Positions 48,902 to 57,733 of a stretch of 64,000 bases of DNA are shown one piece after another. Position numbers and translations under genes: made by a program. The stretch lies in NCBI RefSeq assembly GCF_900625095.1, contig NZ_LR130760.1, positions 1,853,455-1,917,454 of the forward strand. Direction: 5' to 3'. Below the pieces are notes generated by a model. It did not search any database. It was not told the DNA's origin and saw only the letters and a program-made list of their open reading frames with translations. This stretch comes from Acinetobacter ihumii (lineage in GTDB: Bacteria > Pseudomonadota > Gammaproteobacteria > Pseudomonadales > Moraxellaceae). The number at the start of each line of letters is the position of its first letter. Position 1 is the first letter of the stretch.

Positions 48902-50755
48902 TTAAACAAAAATACGTGACGCCACTTGATAGGTTAGAAATGACATCAAATATGCCAAACCAAACAAATAAGCGGTCATCATTGCCACACTTTTCCATGA
49001 ACCTGTTTCACGGCGCACGGTTGCCAATGTCGCCAGACAATGAGGTGCATAAATAAACCAGACCAGTAGAGATAATCCTGTCGCCAATGACCAACCTGTA
49101 TCTGGTGCACTAATCAACTGGCTCAGACTTTGTGCAACTGCATCATCACTCGTTGCTGAAAGTGCATAGACTGTTCCTAGTGCTGCCACCACCACTTCAC
49201 GCGCAGCCATGGCAGGAATTAAAGCTATACAGATTTGCCAGCTAAAACCAATCGGGGCAAATAATGGCTGAATCAGGTGCCCTAACATCCCAGCAAAACT
49301 ATAGTCAATGGCAGGTAAAGTCGCCCCTTCTGGCGGTTGCGGAAAGGTACATAAAAACCATAACAACACAGACAGCGCAAAAATAATGCCACCCACACGC
49401 TTTAAAAAGATCTTGGCGCGATCAAGCAAACCAATACCGACACTTTTAAAATTTGGAAAGCGATAACTCGGCAATTCCATCAATAACGCATGTTGAGACT
49501 TGTCTTTCTGCAAAAACTTCATCACCACAGCCACCAATAGCGCACTTAAAATACCCGCCATATAGAGACCGAATAACACCAATCCTTGCAGGTTAAAAAT
49601 CCCCCATACGGTTTGACTCGGAATAAAAGCACCAATCAGTAAGGCGTAAACAGGCAAGCGAGCCGAACAAGTCATAAGAGGTGCGACCATAATCGTGGTA
49701 AAACGATCACGCGGGTCACTAATACTTCGGGTCGCCATAATACCGGGAATGGCACAAGCAAAACTGGACAATAACGGAATAAAAGCACGTCCACTCAAAC
49801 CTGCTTTAAACATCAGTTTATCCAGCAGAAACGCTGCACGCGGAAGGTAACCAGACTCTTCCAGAACTAAAATAAAAAAGAATAAGATCAGAATTTGTGG
49901 CAGGAACACCACTACAGCGCCAGCCCCAGCAATAATTCCGTCCACCACCAGACTGTGCAGTAAAGGTTGTGAGATAAAACCACCAACGACTTCACCGAAC
50001 CATCCGAAAAAGCTTTCAATGCCATCCATAAATGGAGCAGCCCAAGCAAATACAGCTTGGAATACAACAAACATCAAAATGGCAAGACTGAGTAATCCAA
50101 GCACCGGATGCAAAAAGATTTTATCCAAAAAGTCGGAACGTTTATCTTCCTGATCGGCATAATTCACGACATCATTTAAAATCATTTCAATTTTTTGATG
50201 ATGGGTGCCTTTTAAACCCGAAAGTTCTGTATGCGGAATGCTAAATTTATTCTGATCCAGCGCAATCTTCAGGTTTTCAATACCTGCATTGCGCACAGCC
50301 ACCGTCTCGACCACTGGGACGCCCAAACGTTCAGATAGTTTTTGTGCATTGACCTGTATCCCGCGACGGCGTGCTTCGTCCATCATATTGAGTACGACCA
50401 ATACGGGACGACCCAGTTCCAAAACTTCGAGCACCAAACCCAAATGCAGTTTTAAGTTAGTGGCATCGACCACACATAAAAATGCATCCTGTTGTTCTTC
50501 GCCTTCAACTTTTCCCAGACAGACATCACGGGTAATGGCTTCATCAGGACTGGTGGCATTTAAGCTATAAGTTCCGGGCAAATCCAGTACACGAACCGTT
50601 CTTTTTGAAGGCAATTCAAAAAAACCGACTTTACGTTCAACCGTCACGCCTGCATAGTTCGCGACTTTCTGACGTGTACCTGTCAATTGGTTAAATAACG
50701 AGGTTTTACCACAGTTCGGATTTCCAACAAGTGCGATACGAAGCGCTTCACTCAT
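48902..50755 (-). CDS. feoB: Ferrous iron transporter FeoB
   Basis: The 617-residue product has an N-terminal GTPase domain (GNPNCGKTSLFN, DLPGTYSL, VLNMMDEA) and the membrane core with two Gate motifs (FIPLLSSFACAIPGIMATR near residue 350). It is shorter than E. coli FeoB (773 residues), mainly through a shorter linker and C-terminus. It imports Fe2+ across the inner membrane. Its start overlaps feoA by four bases. Confidence 0.96.
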   Translation of the reverse strand: MSEALRIALVGNPNCGKTSLFNQLTGTRQKVANYAGVTVERKVGFFELPSKRTVRVLDLPGTYSLNATSPDEAITRDVCLGKVEGEEQQDAFLCVVDATNLKLHLGLVLEVLELGRPVLVVLNMMDEARRRGIQVNAQKLSERLGVPVVETVAVRNAGIENLKIALDQNKFSIPHTELSGLKGTHHQKIEMILNDVVNYADQEDKRSDFLDKIFLHPVLGLLSLAILMFVVFQAVFAWAAPFMDGIESFFGWFGEVVGGFISQPLLHSLVVDGIIAGAGAVVVFLPQILILFFFILVLEESGYLPRAAFLLDKLMFKAGLSGRAFIPLLSSFACAIPGIMATRSISDPRDRFTTIMVAPLMTCSARLPVYALLIGAFIPSQTVWGIFNLQGLVLFGLYMAGILSALLVAVVMKFLQKDKSQHALLMELPSYRFPNFKSVGIGLLDRAKIFLKRVGGIIFALSVLLWFLCTFPQPPEGATLPAIDYSFAGMLGHLIQPLFAPIGFSWQICIALIPAMAAREVVVAALGTVYALSATSDDAVAQSLSQLISAPDTGWSLATGLSLLVWFIYAPHCLATLATVRRETGSWKSVAMMTAYLFGLAYLMSFLTYQVASRIFV

Positions 50756-51045
50756 GCTGGAACCTCATCGTTCTGGTGAATTTCAATTTTTTCGGCTTCA
50801 GCTTTACGCAACGCAAAACGGGTAAAACCCAACTGAACAAGAATCGGATCTCCTCCAAATACGCCTTTGGCGATCACTTCTACCTTTTCACCAGAAACAA
50901 AACCAAGGGTTTCCAAGCGACTTGCGACAAGGTCTTGCTGATCTGCATTGCCATCTACGGTACGATTGACCTGAGTGATGATGGCAGTTTGCTTAACTTT
51001 TAACTCTGATAAACGCACCGCATCTGATCCTGAACTCTTTTGCAT
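50752..51045 (-). CDS. feoA: Ferrous iron transport protein FeoA
   Basis: The 97-residue product is an SH3-like FeoA domain (LSELKVKQTAIITQVNRTVD, ASRLETLGFVSGEKVEVIAK). FeoA assists FeoB in Fe2+ uptake. It is first in feoA-feoB-small Cys protein, with a Fur-like box 14 bases upstream of the ATG. Confidence 0.93.
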   Translation of the reverse strand: MQKSSGSDAVRLSELKVKQTAIITQVNRTVDGNADQQDLVASRLETLGFVSGEKVEVIAKGVFGGDPILVQLGFTRFALRKAEAEKIEIHQNDEVPA

Positions 51046-51059
51046 AGTATAACGTCAAA

Positions 51060-51098
51060 TGAGAATAATTAACAAATAAGGAAGAATTACAATTCTCA
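51060..51098 (-). promoter_or_regulatory. Fur-box region upstream of feoA
   Basis: TGAGAATAATTAACA (51060-51074) matches the 7-1-7 Fur inverted repeat TGATAATnATTATCA with two mismatches, and a second half-site-rich copy, GAATTACAATTCTCA, lies at 51084-51098. Iron-loaded Fur would repress feoAB from here, and possibly touch xerD, which starts 68 bases to the right. Confidence 0.7.
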
Positions 51099-51166
51099 TT
51101 TTTTTTGCTGACTCGACAGCATTTCTGATTTCACCTAAAGTGTTCTGGATATAAGAGATCGATTAT

Positions 51167-52087
51167 ATGACCGTCACCAAAAAGCCACGTGTTCCTGCGG
51201 CCGTGCACATTCCTGAACAATTTAGTTTCTTACATGGTTTTCGTGATTATCTGGTCGCGCAAAGCGTGAGCCCTCATACGCGCAATGCATATTTAAGTGA
51301 CCTCATTCAGTGTGGTCATTTATCTGACGTAGATTTGAACCAATGGTCAGCAGATGATGTCTCAGATGTCATGATTGAACTGACCAAACTGGGCAAAAGC
51401 CCGCGCTCGATTGCTCGTTACCTCTCCGCACTGCGTCAATTTTATAAATTTATGCGTGAACAAAAGCTTCGTAGTGATAACCCTATGGCGAATCATAAAA
51501 GTCCCAAATTAGGTCGAGCTTTACCTAAAGATTTATCTGAGCAGGATGTTGAGGCACTGATCCAGGCGCCTGATACTGAAACTGCATTGGGTTTGCGTGA
51601 CCGAGCCATGCTGGAAGTTTTATACGCCTGTGGTCTACGTGTTTCTGAGTTACTCAATCTACGACTCGATTTAATTAATTTAAAACAGGGCTATTTGCGT
51701 ATTACGGGTAAAGGGAATAAAGAACGTCTGGTGCCAATGGGACAATTTGCTACAGAATGGATTGAACGTTATTTAGCAGAGTCACGACCGCAGTTGTATA
51801 AAACCAGTACCGATTATTTATTTCTAACCCAACATGGCGGCATTATGAGCAGACAAAACTTCTGGTATGCCATTAAGCGTTATGCCCTGCAAGCCCAGAT
51901 TCAGGCGGAGTTATCCCCACATACCTTGCGTCATGCCTTTGCCACACATTTACTCAATCATGGTGCTGACCTGCGGGTCGTACAAATGTTACTCGGACAC
52001 AGCGATTTATCCACCACGCAAATTTACACCCATGTTGCTCAAGTTCGGATGCAACAACTCCATGCCCAATATCATCCACGCGGTTAA
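51167..52087 (+). CDS. xerD: Site-specific tyrosine recombinase XerD
   Basis: The 306-residue recombinase has the N-terminal SAM-like domain and the catalytic set ACGLRVSELLNLR (Arg), GKGNKERLV (Lys), HTLRHAFATHLLNHG (His-Arg), LGHSDLSTTQIYTHV (His and nucleophile Tyr). With XerC it resolves chromosome dimers at dif. The neighbourhood xerD-dsbC-hom-thrC is the usual gamma-proteobacterial order and favours XerD over XerC. dif is not in the window. Confidence 0.95.
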   Translation: MTVTKKPRVPAAVHIPEQFSFLHGFRDYLVAQSVSPHTRNAYLSDLIQCGHLSDVDLNQWSADDVSDVMIELTKLGKSPRSIARYLSALRQFYKFMREQKLRSDNPMANHKSPKLGRALPKDLSEQDVEALIQAPDTETALGLRDRAMLEVLYACGLRVSELLNLRLDLINLKQGYLRITGKGNKERLVPMGQFATEWIERYLAESRPQLYKTSTDYLFLTQHGGIMSRQNFWYAIKRYALQAQIQAELSPHTLRHAFATHLLNHGADLRVVQMLLGHSDLSTTQIYTHVAQVRMQQLHAQYHPRG

Positions 52088-52227
52088 TCAATCAGCAAAA
52101 ATGTGTGTGCAAATCTACAAAAATACTGATTATTTTTTACAGTTCAGATTGAATAAAGCACATGGCTGATTGTTTTTTTTGCTATTCTTAGCCCTTTCCA
52201 CATAGAATTTTGATATAAGGGTTGTCT

Positions 52228-53043
52228 ATGTTATTTACCCGATCCCGCCTTTTTTTAGCTTGTGCTATCGCATCAAGCCTTGCTGTTACTGCCTGTTCTA
52301 AAGAAAATCAAGCACAAAAACAAGATACCTTAACTGCCAGCGCACCTGCGACAGGAGAAGCCTCAAATCTGACGGAACGTAATGCCCAGCAACGTCTTGC
52401 TAAGACATTGCAACAGCAGTTTCAAAAGGCCAATATTAATGCCAAAGTGATTGATATTAAACCAACTGAAGTGCCTAACTTATATTGGGTCAATCTGGAA
52501 GGAATGAGTTCTGTCTATGCCACCAGTGACGGTAAATATATTATTCAGGGTGAAGTCATCCGCTTAGGGGACAAAGAACTCACCAATGTTGGAGATGCTT
52601 TGCAATCTTCGGAAAATAAAAAGCTGTTTGCCACCCTAAAAACCGAAGATTTAATTGTCTATCCAGCCAGCAATGGTAAAGCCAAGCATGTGATTTACGT
52701 GTTTACCGATTCAAGTTGTCCGTATTGCCACAAGCTGCATGAACATATCAGTGAAATCAACAGCAAGGGCATTGAAGTTCGTTATATCGCATGGCCACGT
52801 GGTGAGCAATTTATGCCAACCATGGAAGCAATCTGGTGTAGCGAAGACCGTAAATCGGCATTTGCCCAATCGGTTCAAGGTCTGCCTGTGCAAGCAGCTC
52901 AATGTAAAAATCCTGTACGTGATCAATACCAACTGGGTCTCAATATTGGGGTGAATGGCACACCTGCAATTTACAACAGTGAAGGTCAATATTTGGGTGG
53001 ATATCTCACCCCTGATGAGTTAGTGAAACGACTGGAAAAATAA
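52228..53043 (+). CDS. dsbC: Disulfide isomerase DsbC (predicted lipoprotein)
   Basis: The product of about 271 residues has a signal peptide with a lipobox-like LAVTAC, an N-terminal dimerisation domain and the thioredoxin domain with CPYC (SSCPYCHKLHEH) and the cis-Pro NGTPAIYN. It shuffles wrong disulfides in the periplasm, kept reduced by DsbD. Predicted lipidation differs from soluble E. coli DsbC. The ATG at 52228 is chosen over TTG 52222. Confidence 0.93.
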   Translation: MLFTRSRLFLACAIASSLAVTACSKENQAQKQDTLTASAPATGEASNLTERNAQQRLAKTLQQQFQKANINAKVIDIKPTEVPNLYWVNLEGMSSVYATSDGKYIIQGEVIRLGDKELTNVGDALQSSENKKLFATLKTEDLIVYPASNGKAKHVIYVFTDSSCPYCHKLHEHISEINSKGIEVRYIAWPRGEQFMPTMEAIWCSEDRKSAFAQSVQGLPVQAAQCKNPVRDQYQLGLNIGVNGTPAIYNSEGQYLGGYLTPDELVKRLEK

Positions 53044-53082
53044 ATATTCACAATCATTACCATAATTTATAAAAATTTGACA

Positions 53083-53112
53083 TAGGGTGAAGATAAAGCA
53101 CACTTCGCCCTA
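53083..53112 (+). repeat. Inverted repeat between dsbC and hom
   Basis: TAGGGTGAAG and CTTCGCCCTA pair over ten positions (one G-U) with a ten-base loop. A T-run (53124-53130) begins 12 bases later, so it may be a loose dsbC terminator. Confidence 0.4.
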
Positions 53113-53179
53113 GAGTCTGACGCTTTTTTTAGCTATGATTTAGCCATGTTTATTTTTTAACGCATGTATGGAGTGTGAC

Positions 53180-54481
53180 GTGAAACCAGTTCGTCTGGCA
53201 ATACTCGGTCTTGGAACCGTTGGTGGTGGAGCCCTTAAACTATTACAAGAAAACGCTGCTGAAATTAAACGTCGCACCGGTCGTGAAATTCAAATTACCC
53301 ATGTGGGTACTCGTCGTCCCCGTCCAGATCTTGAGCTTGAAGGCATTCAGCAAAGTGCAGACTTGATGGACATCGTACGTCAGCCCGATGTTGATGTGGT
53401 GGTTGAAGTCATGGGTGGCATCCATCCTGCTTATGAAGTCATCATGGAAGCCATTCAGCATGGCAAACAAGTGGTCACTGCCAACAAAGCCTTACTTGCA
53501 GAACATGGCAATGAACTTTTTAAAGCTGCTGAAGACAATGCAGTACAAATCGCTTATGAAGCCGCGGTGGCTGGTGGTATTCCCATTATTAAAGTGATTC
53601 GTGAAGGTTTGGCTGCCAATCGTATTGAATGGTTAGCGGGTATTATTAATGGTACAGGTAACTTCATCCTGACTGAAATGCGGGATAAAGGTCGTGCTTT
53701 TTCAGATGTGCTGACTGAAGCGCAAGAGCTGGGTTATGCCGAAGCCGATCCAACCTTTGACGTTGAAGGAATTGACGCGGCACATAAACTCACGATTTTA
53801 GCTTCATGTGCATTTGGTATCCCTTTACAATTCGACAAAGTGTATACCGAAGGCATTAGCAAGATTACCGCTCAGGATGTCAAATATGCAGAAGATCTTG
53901 GCTTCCGTATTAAACATCTCGGGATTGCCCGCCGTGCTGAACATGGTATTGAACTACGGGTGCATCCAACCCTGATTCCAGAAGAACAATTGATTGCCAA
54001 TGTCAATGGAGTCAAAAATGCAGTGCTCGTACAAGCGCATGCAGTTGGTCCAACGTTATATTATGGCGCAGGCGCAGGTGCAGGGCCTACAGCTTCTGCG
54101 GTTGTTGCGGATATCGTAGATATTGTACGCGATATTTCTTATACCGAAGACGGTGCAGGAACCATTCCTCAGTTGGCGTTCGAAGCGTTGACAGACTTGC
54201 CAATTTTAAAACGCGAAGAAATGACCACTGGGTACTATCTACGGGTCGATGCCGAAGACCAGACTGGTGTACTTGCAGATATTACGACTATTCTCAGCCG
54301 TGCGGGCATCAGTATCGATGCCATCATGCAACAATCTCGTTTAAAAGATTTAATCCCGATCGTTATTTTAACCGATCCAGTGCTTGAATCTAAAATGGAT
54401 GACGCGATTGCAAAAATTCAGGCTTTGCCTGCAATTCGTGGCGAAATCGTGCGAATTCGTTTAGAATCGCTGGATAGTTAA
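53180..54481 (+). CDS. hom: Homoserine dehydrogenase
   Basis: The product of about 433 residues begins VRLAILGLGTVGGG (NAD(P)-binding), has the catalytic GIINGTGNFILTEM and a C-terminal ACT domain (QTGVLADITTILSRAGISID) for threonine feedback. It reduces aspartate semialdehyde to homoserine. The GTG at 53180 has GGAG at six bases; an in-frame ATG at 53168 is less likely. thrC follows. Confidence 0.97.
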   Translation: MKPVRLAILGLGTVGGGALKLLQENAAEIKRRTGREIQITHVGTRRPRPDLELEGIQQSADLMDIVRQPDVDVVVEVMGGIHPAYEVIMEAIQHGKQVVTANKALLAEHGNELFKAAEDNAVQIAYEAAVAGGIPIIKVIREGLAANRIEWLAGIINGTGNFILTEMRDKGRAFSDVLTEAQELGYAEADPTFDVEGIDAAHKLTILASCAFGIPLQFDKVYTEGISKITAQDVKYAEDLGFRIKHLGIARRAEHGIELRVHPTLIPEEQLIANVNGVKNAVLVQAHAVGPTLYYGAGAGAGPTASAVVADIVDIVRDISYTEDGAGTIPQLAFEALTDLPILKREEMTTGYYLRVDAEDQTGVLADITTILSRAGISIDAIMQQSRLKDLIPIVILTDPVLESKMDDAIAKIQALPAIRGEIVRIRLESLDS

Positions 54482-54488
54482 TCAGGTG

Positions 54489-54508
54489 GAGAGGGTTGCT
54501 CCCCTCTC
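54489..54508 (+). ncRNA. GC-rich intercistronic hairpin between hom and thrC
   Basis: GAGAGGG, a six-base loop and CCCTCTC form a strong seven-pair stem seven bases after the hom stop codon, with no U-run after it. It may separate the stability or expression of hom from thrC. Confidence 0.5.
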
Positions 54509-54541
54509 GCCAGCTCTACCTCACACTTGGAACATCATTTC

Positions 54542-55681
54542 ATGTCTAATGCCAATCGTTATACCGGTCTTGTTGATCGTTATCGTGACCGTTTGCCAGT
54601 TTCAGCAACGACGCGTGCTATTTCTTTAGGAGAAGGAAATACTCCACTGATTAAACTTGAGAATATTCCACGTCTGATTGGCAAAGATGTTGAAATCTAT
54701 GTGAAATATGAAGGTTTAAACCCAACTGGTTCATTTAAAGACCGTGGTATGACCATGGCAGTGACCAAGGCGGTTGAAGAAGGCTCTAAAGCGATTATCT
54801 GTGCGTCTACAGGGAATACTTCTGCGGCAGCAGCGGCGTATGCCGCGCGTGCCGGTATTAAAGCCTTTGTCTTAATTCCAGAAGGCAAAATTGCAATGGG
54901 TAAAATGGCACAAGCCATGATGTATGGTGCAATCACCATGCAAATCCGTGGTAACTTTGACGATGGTATGCGTCTGGTTAAAGAAGTCGCAGATCAAGCT
55001 CCTGTGACGATTGTCAACTCGATTAACCCATATCGTTTACAAGGTCAAAAGACCATTGCGTACGAAATCGTAGAAGCATTGGGTCGTGCGCCAGATTATC
55101 ACTGCTTGCCAGTGGGAAATGCAGGAAACATCACTGCACACTGGATGGGTTATACCGAAGCGGTTGCCAATCAGCCTGCGGATCAATTTGAACAAGTCAT
55201 CTATGATGCTGCAACCGATCAATTCACAGGCCCTAAACCAGAAGATTTACCAACCATGGTGGGATATCAGGCCTCTGGTGCTGCGCCATTCTTACGTGGT
55301 GCGCCAGTTGAACAACCTGAAACCGTTGCAACAGCGATTCGTATTGGGAACCCACAAAGCTGGAACCATGCCAAAGCAGTGGTACGTGATTCTAAAGGCT
55401 GGTTTGATGAATTAGCTGATGCTGAAATTTTAGAAGCACAGCGCTTACTGTCGATGTATGAAGGCGTGTTTGTAGAACCTGCTTCTGCGGCATCGATTGG
55501 CGGTGCAATTCGTGACATTAAAGCGGGTAAAATTGCCGAAGGTTCTGTGATTGTTTGTACAGTGACAGGCAATGGCTTAAAAGATCCAGATACAGCCATC
55601 AAACAATGTGCAGATGCTGTGATGCTCTCGATTGATGCCACTATGACTCAAGTGAAAGATTCTATTTTGTCTAATATGTAA
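54542..55681 (+). CDS. thrC: Threonine synthase
   Basis: The product of about 379 residues is the short, fold-type II PLP threonine synthase: GSFKDRGMTMA carries the PLP lysine, and ASTGNTSAAAAAYAARAG and CVTGNGLKDP bind phosphate and cofactor. It makes threonine from O-phosphohomoserine. The frame opens at 54527, but ATG 54542 (MSNANRYTG) is the family start. It is co-transcribed with hom. Confidence 0.97.
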   Translation: MSNANRYTGLVDRYRDRLPVSATTRAISLGEGNTPLIKLENIPRLIGKDVEIYVKYEGLNPTGSFKDRGMTMAVTKAVEEGSKAIICASTGNTSAAAAAYAARAGIKAFVLIPEGKIAMGKMAQAMMYGAITMQIRGNFDDGMRLVKEVADQAPVTIVNSINPYRLQGQKTIAYEIVEALGRAPDYHCLPVGNAGNITAHWMGYTEAVANQPADQFEQVIYDAATDQFTGPKPEDLPTMVGYQASGAAPFLRGAPVEQPETVATAIRIGNPQSWNHAKAVVRDSKGWFDELADAEILEAQRLLSMYEGVFVEPASAASIGGAIRDIKAGKIAEGSVIVCTVTGNGLKDPDTAIKQCADAVMLSIDATMTQVKDSILSNM

Positions 55682-55696
55682 ATTTAGATCTGAGCT

Positions 55697-55727
55697 AAAA
55701 AAACCAGTTGCTTGCAACTGGTTTTTT
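55697..55727. terminator. Terminator of hom-thrC (bidirectional)
   Basis: Seven A, CCAGTTG, loop CTTG, CAACTGG and six T form a strong stem between thrC and the convergent pbpG. Confidence 0.92.
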
Positions 55728-55793
55728 ATAGAAACATGATTTGAAACTGTGGTCATCAATCGAATGCGATATATGACCATTGTTCAACATATT

Positions 55794-56861
55794 TTAAATG
55801 CGTTTAGGCTGCTGAGATAACCACGTTAATAAGTTGGTCGCATCATTGGTACGTGCCTGCGAACTTGAAGCCCCCAATAACACCACCACTGCTGGACGTG
55901 AGTTCACAGTGGTGTGCATCACTACACAACGCCCTGCTTCATTGATATATCCGGTTTTAGACAAATTAATATTCCAGCCACCGTTACGAACCAAGGCATT
56001 GGTATTATTTGATTTTAGGACACGGTAGCCCAAATTAAAGTCATAGCTTGGTGTCGTTGAAAACTGACGAATCAAACCATACTGCGATGCAGCACTGGCT
56101 AAAATTCCAAGATCACGTGCAGATGAAACATTGTGTGGATCAAGTCCTGTAGATTCAACATAACGTGTGGACGTCATGCCTAATTGACGTGCTTTGGCAT
56201 TCATCGCAGCGATAAAAGCACTACGACCTCCGGGATAGGTTCGTGCCAATGCCGCCGCCGCAGGATTTTCAGACTTCATTAATGCAAATAACAATGCTTC
56301 AGCACGGTTCATGGTATCGCCCGCACGTAATGTCGAGCTGGAGTTTTTGCCCCCTGCCCCGGCAAAATCAATTTGCTGCAAAGTAATTTCTTCTGACATG
56401 TCCAAACGCGCGTCTGATGTCACCACAGCTGTCATCAATTTAGTCAAAGACGCGATTGGGAACGCAGTGTTGGTATTTTTGCTATACAGTACCTCACCCG
56501 TCTGCGCATCCATCACCAACGCCGCACGTGCGTTCACAGAAGGCTGTGAACCAAAGCCAGAAGTATCACGAATGACGACTTTTGGCGTGGCCGATATCGA
56601 CGCATTTAAAGTAGACGAGGGTGTAGTCGTCACGGTACTACGTACTGTGGTTGTGACACTGGTTGATCCTTGCGGACTGATCTCAGCTGTCTGTCGATCT
56701 GCATTTAATAGCTGACTGGCTTCATCTGCTGACCAATTTAACGATGCAGAATTACTGCCCGCAGGAGGATTCACCACGATCTCTGCAAAGCTAGCCGAGC
56801 TGAATGCCACAAGAACAGACATGCTCAAAACATGCATGAACGATTTTTTAGAATTTTTCAC
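55794..56861 (-). CDS. pbpG: D-alanyl-D-alanine endopeptidase, PBP7/8 type
   Basis: The product of about 355 residues has a Sec signal peptide (ending SASFA) and a DD-peptidase domain with IASLTKLM (SxxK), KSENPAA (SxN) and SKTGYINEAG (KTG). It trims peptidoglycan cross-links. A Ser/Thr-rich linker of about 70 residues precedes the catalytic domain. The start is probably GTG at 56861; a TTG at 56867 is too close to the ribosome site. Confidence 0.93.
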   Translation of the reverse strand: MKNSKKSFMHVLSMSVLVAFSSASFAEIVVNPPAGSNSASLNWSADEASQLLNADRQTAEISPQGSTSVTTTVRSTVTTTPSSTLNASISATPKVVIRDTSGFGSQPSVNARAALVMDAQTGEVLYSKNTNTAFPIASLTKLMTAVVTSDARLDMSEEITLQQIDFAGAGGKNSSSTLRAGDTMNRAEALLFALMKSENPAAAALARTYPGGRSAFIAAMNAKARQLGMTSTRYVESTGLDPHNVSSARDLGILASAASQYGLIRQFSTTPSYDFNLGYRVLKSNNTNALVRNGGWNINLSKTGYINEAGRCVVMHTTVNSRPAVVVLLGASSSQARTNDATNLLTWLSQQPKRI

Positions 56862-57074
56862 GATCAATTACTCAACTCAGGGTATACACAAATTTGCTTC
56901 TTAGCTACATTATGCCTTACATTTGTGCTAACGGCATATAGATAATGTCCACAGCATTGTGTACAACGATTCTCTCAAATTTATGTGAATAGAATTGCTA
57001 ATTTTGTCATTACAATGCAAGTAAATTTTGCTTTATGTAACAAAAAAACATCTTTTTTATCCAAGGAGGTCAGG

Positions 57075-57710
57075 GTGATCACAGTTTTAGTGGTTGATGA
57101 TCATGAATTAGTGCGTACAGGGATCTGTCGTATGCTTGAAGATCAAACTGATGTCGAGGTTATTGGACAAGCAGAATCTGGCGAAGAAGCCATTGCGATT
57201 GTACGTCAACAACATCCGCAAGTGGTGCTATTAGATGTGAATATGCCGGGTATTGGTGGCGTTGAAACCACACGGCGTTTATTACAAAGTGCACCTGAAA
57301 CCAAAGTTATCGCTGTCAGTGGACTGGCTGAAGAGCCTTATCCGTCGTTATTACTGAAAGCTGGAGCAAAGGGTTATATTACCAAAGGTGCACCGATTAC
57401 CGAGATGGTTCGTGCCATCAATAAAGTCATGCAAGGCGGTAAGTATTTCAGTGCCGATATTGCAGAACAATTGGCCAGTTCATATTTATCCGATACCCAG
57501 CAATCACCGTTTGATGCATTGTCAGAACGTGAAATGCAAGTTGCCATGATGGTGGTGAATTGTATTAGCGCACAAGAAATCGCCGATAAGCTGTTTGTCA
57601 GTGTCAAAACCGTCAACACTTATCGCTATCGTATCTTTGAGAAGCTGGATATTGATAGTGATGTCAAACTTACGCATCTGGCGATTCGTTACGGTCTGAT
57701 CAAGCCTTAA
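57075..57710 (+). CDS. gacA: LuxR-type response regulator GacA
   Basis: The 211-residue protein has a receiver domain (LVVDDHELVRTGICRMLED, VVLLDVNMPGIGG with the phosphoacceptor Asp, KGYITKGAP) and a C-terminal LuxR helix-turn-helix (LSEREMQVAMMVVN, SVKTVNTYRYRIFEKL). It matches GacA/UvrY, partner of the hybrid kinase GacS, controlling virulence and biofilm genes in Acinetobacter. The GTG at 57075 has AGGAGG five bases upstream. gacS is not in the window; pilSR follow. Confidence 0.93.
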   Translation: MITVLVVDDHELVRTGICRMLEDQTDVEVIGQAESGEEAIAIVRQQHPQVVLLDVNMPGIGGVETTRRLLQSAPETKVIAVSGLAEEPYPSLLLKAGAKGYITKGAPITEMVRAINKVMQGGKYFSADIAEQLASSYLSDTQQSPFDALSEREMQVAMMVVNCISAQEIADKLFVSVKTVNTYRYRIFEKLDIDSDVKLTHLAIRYGLIKP

Positions 57711-57733
57711 AACTTTCAACTGAGAACCCGACA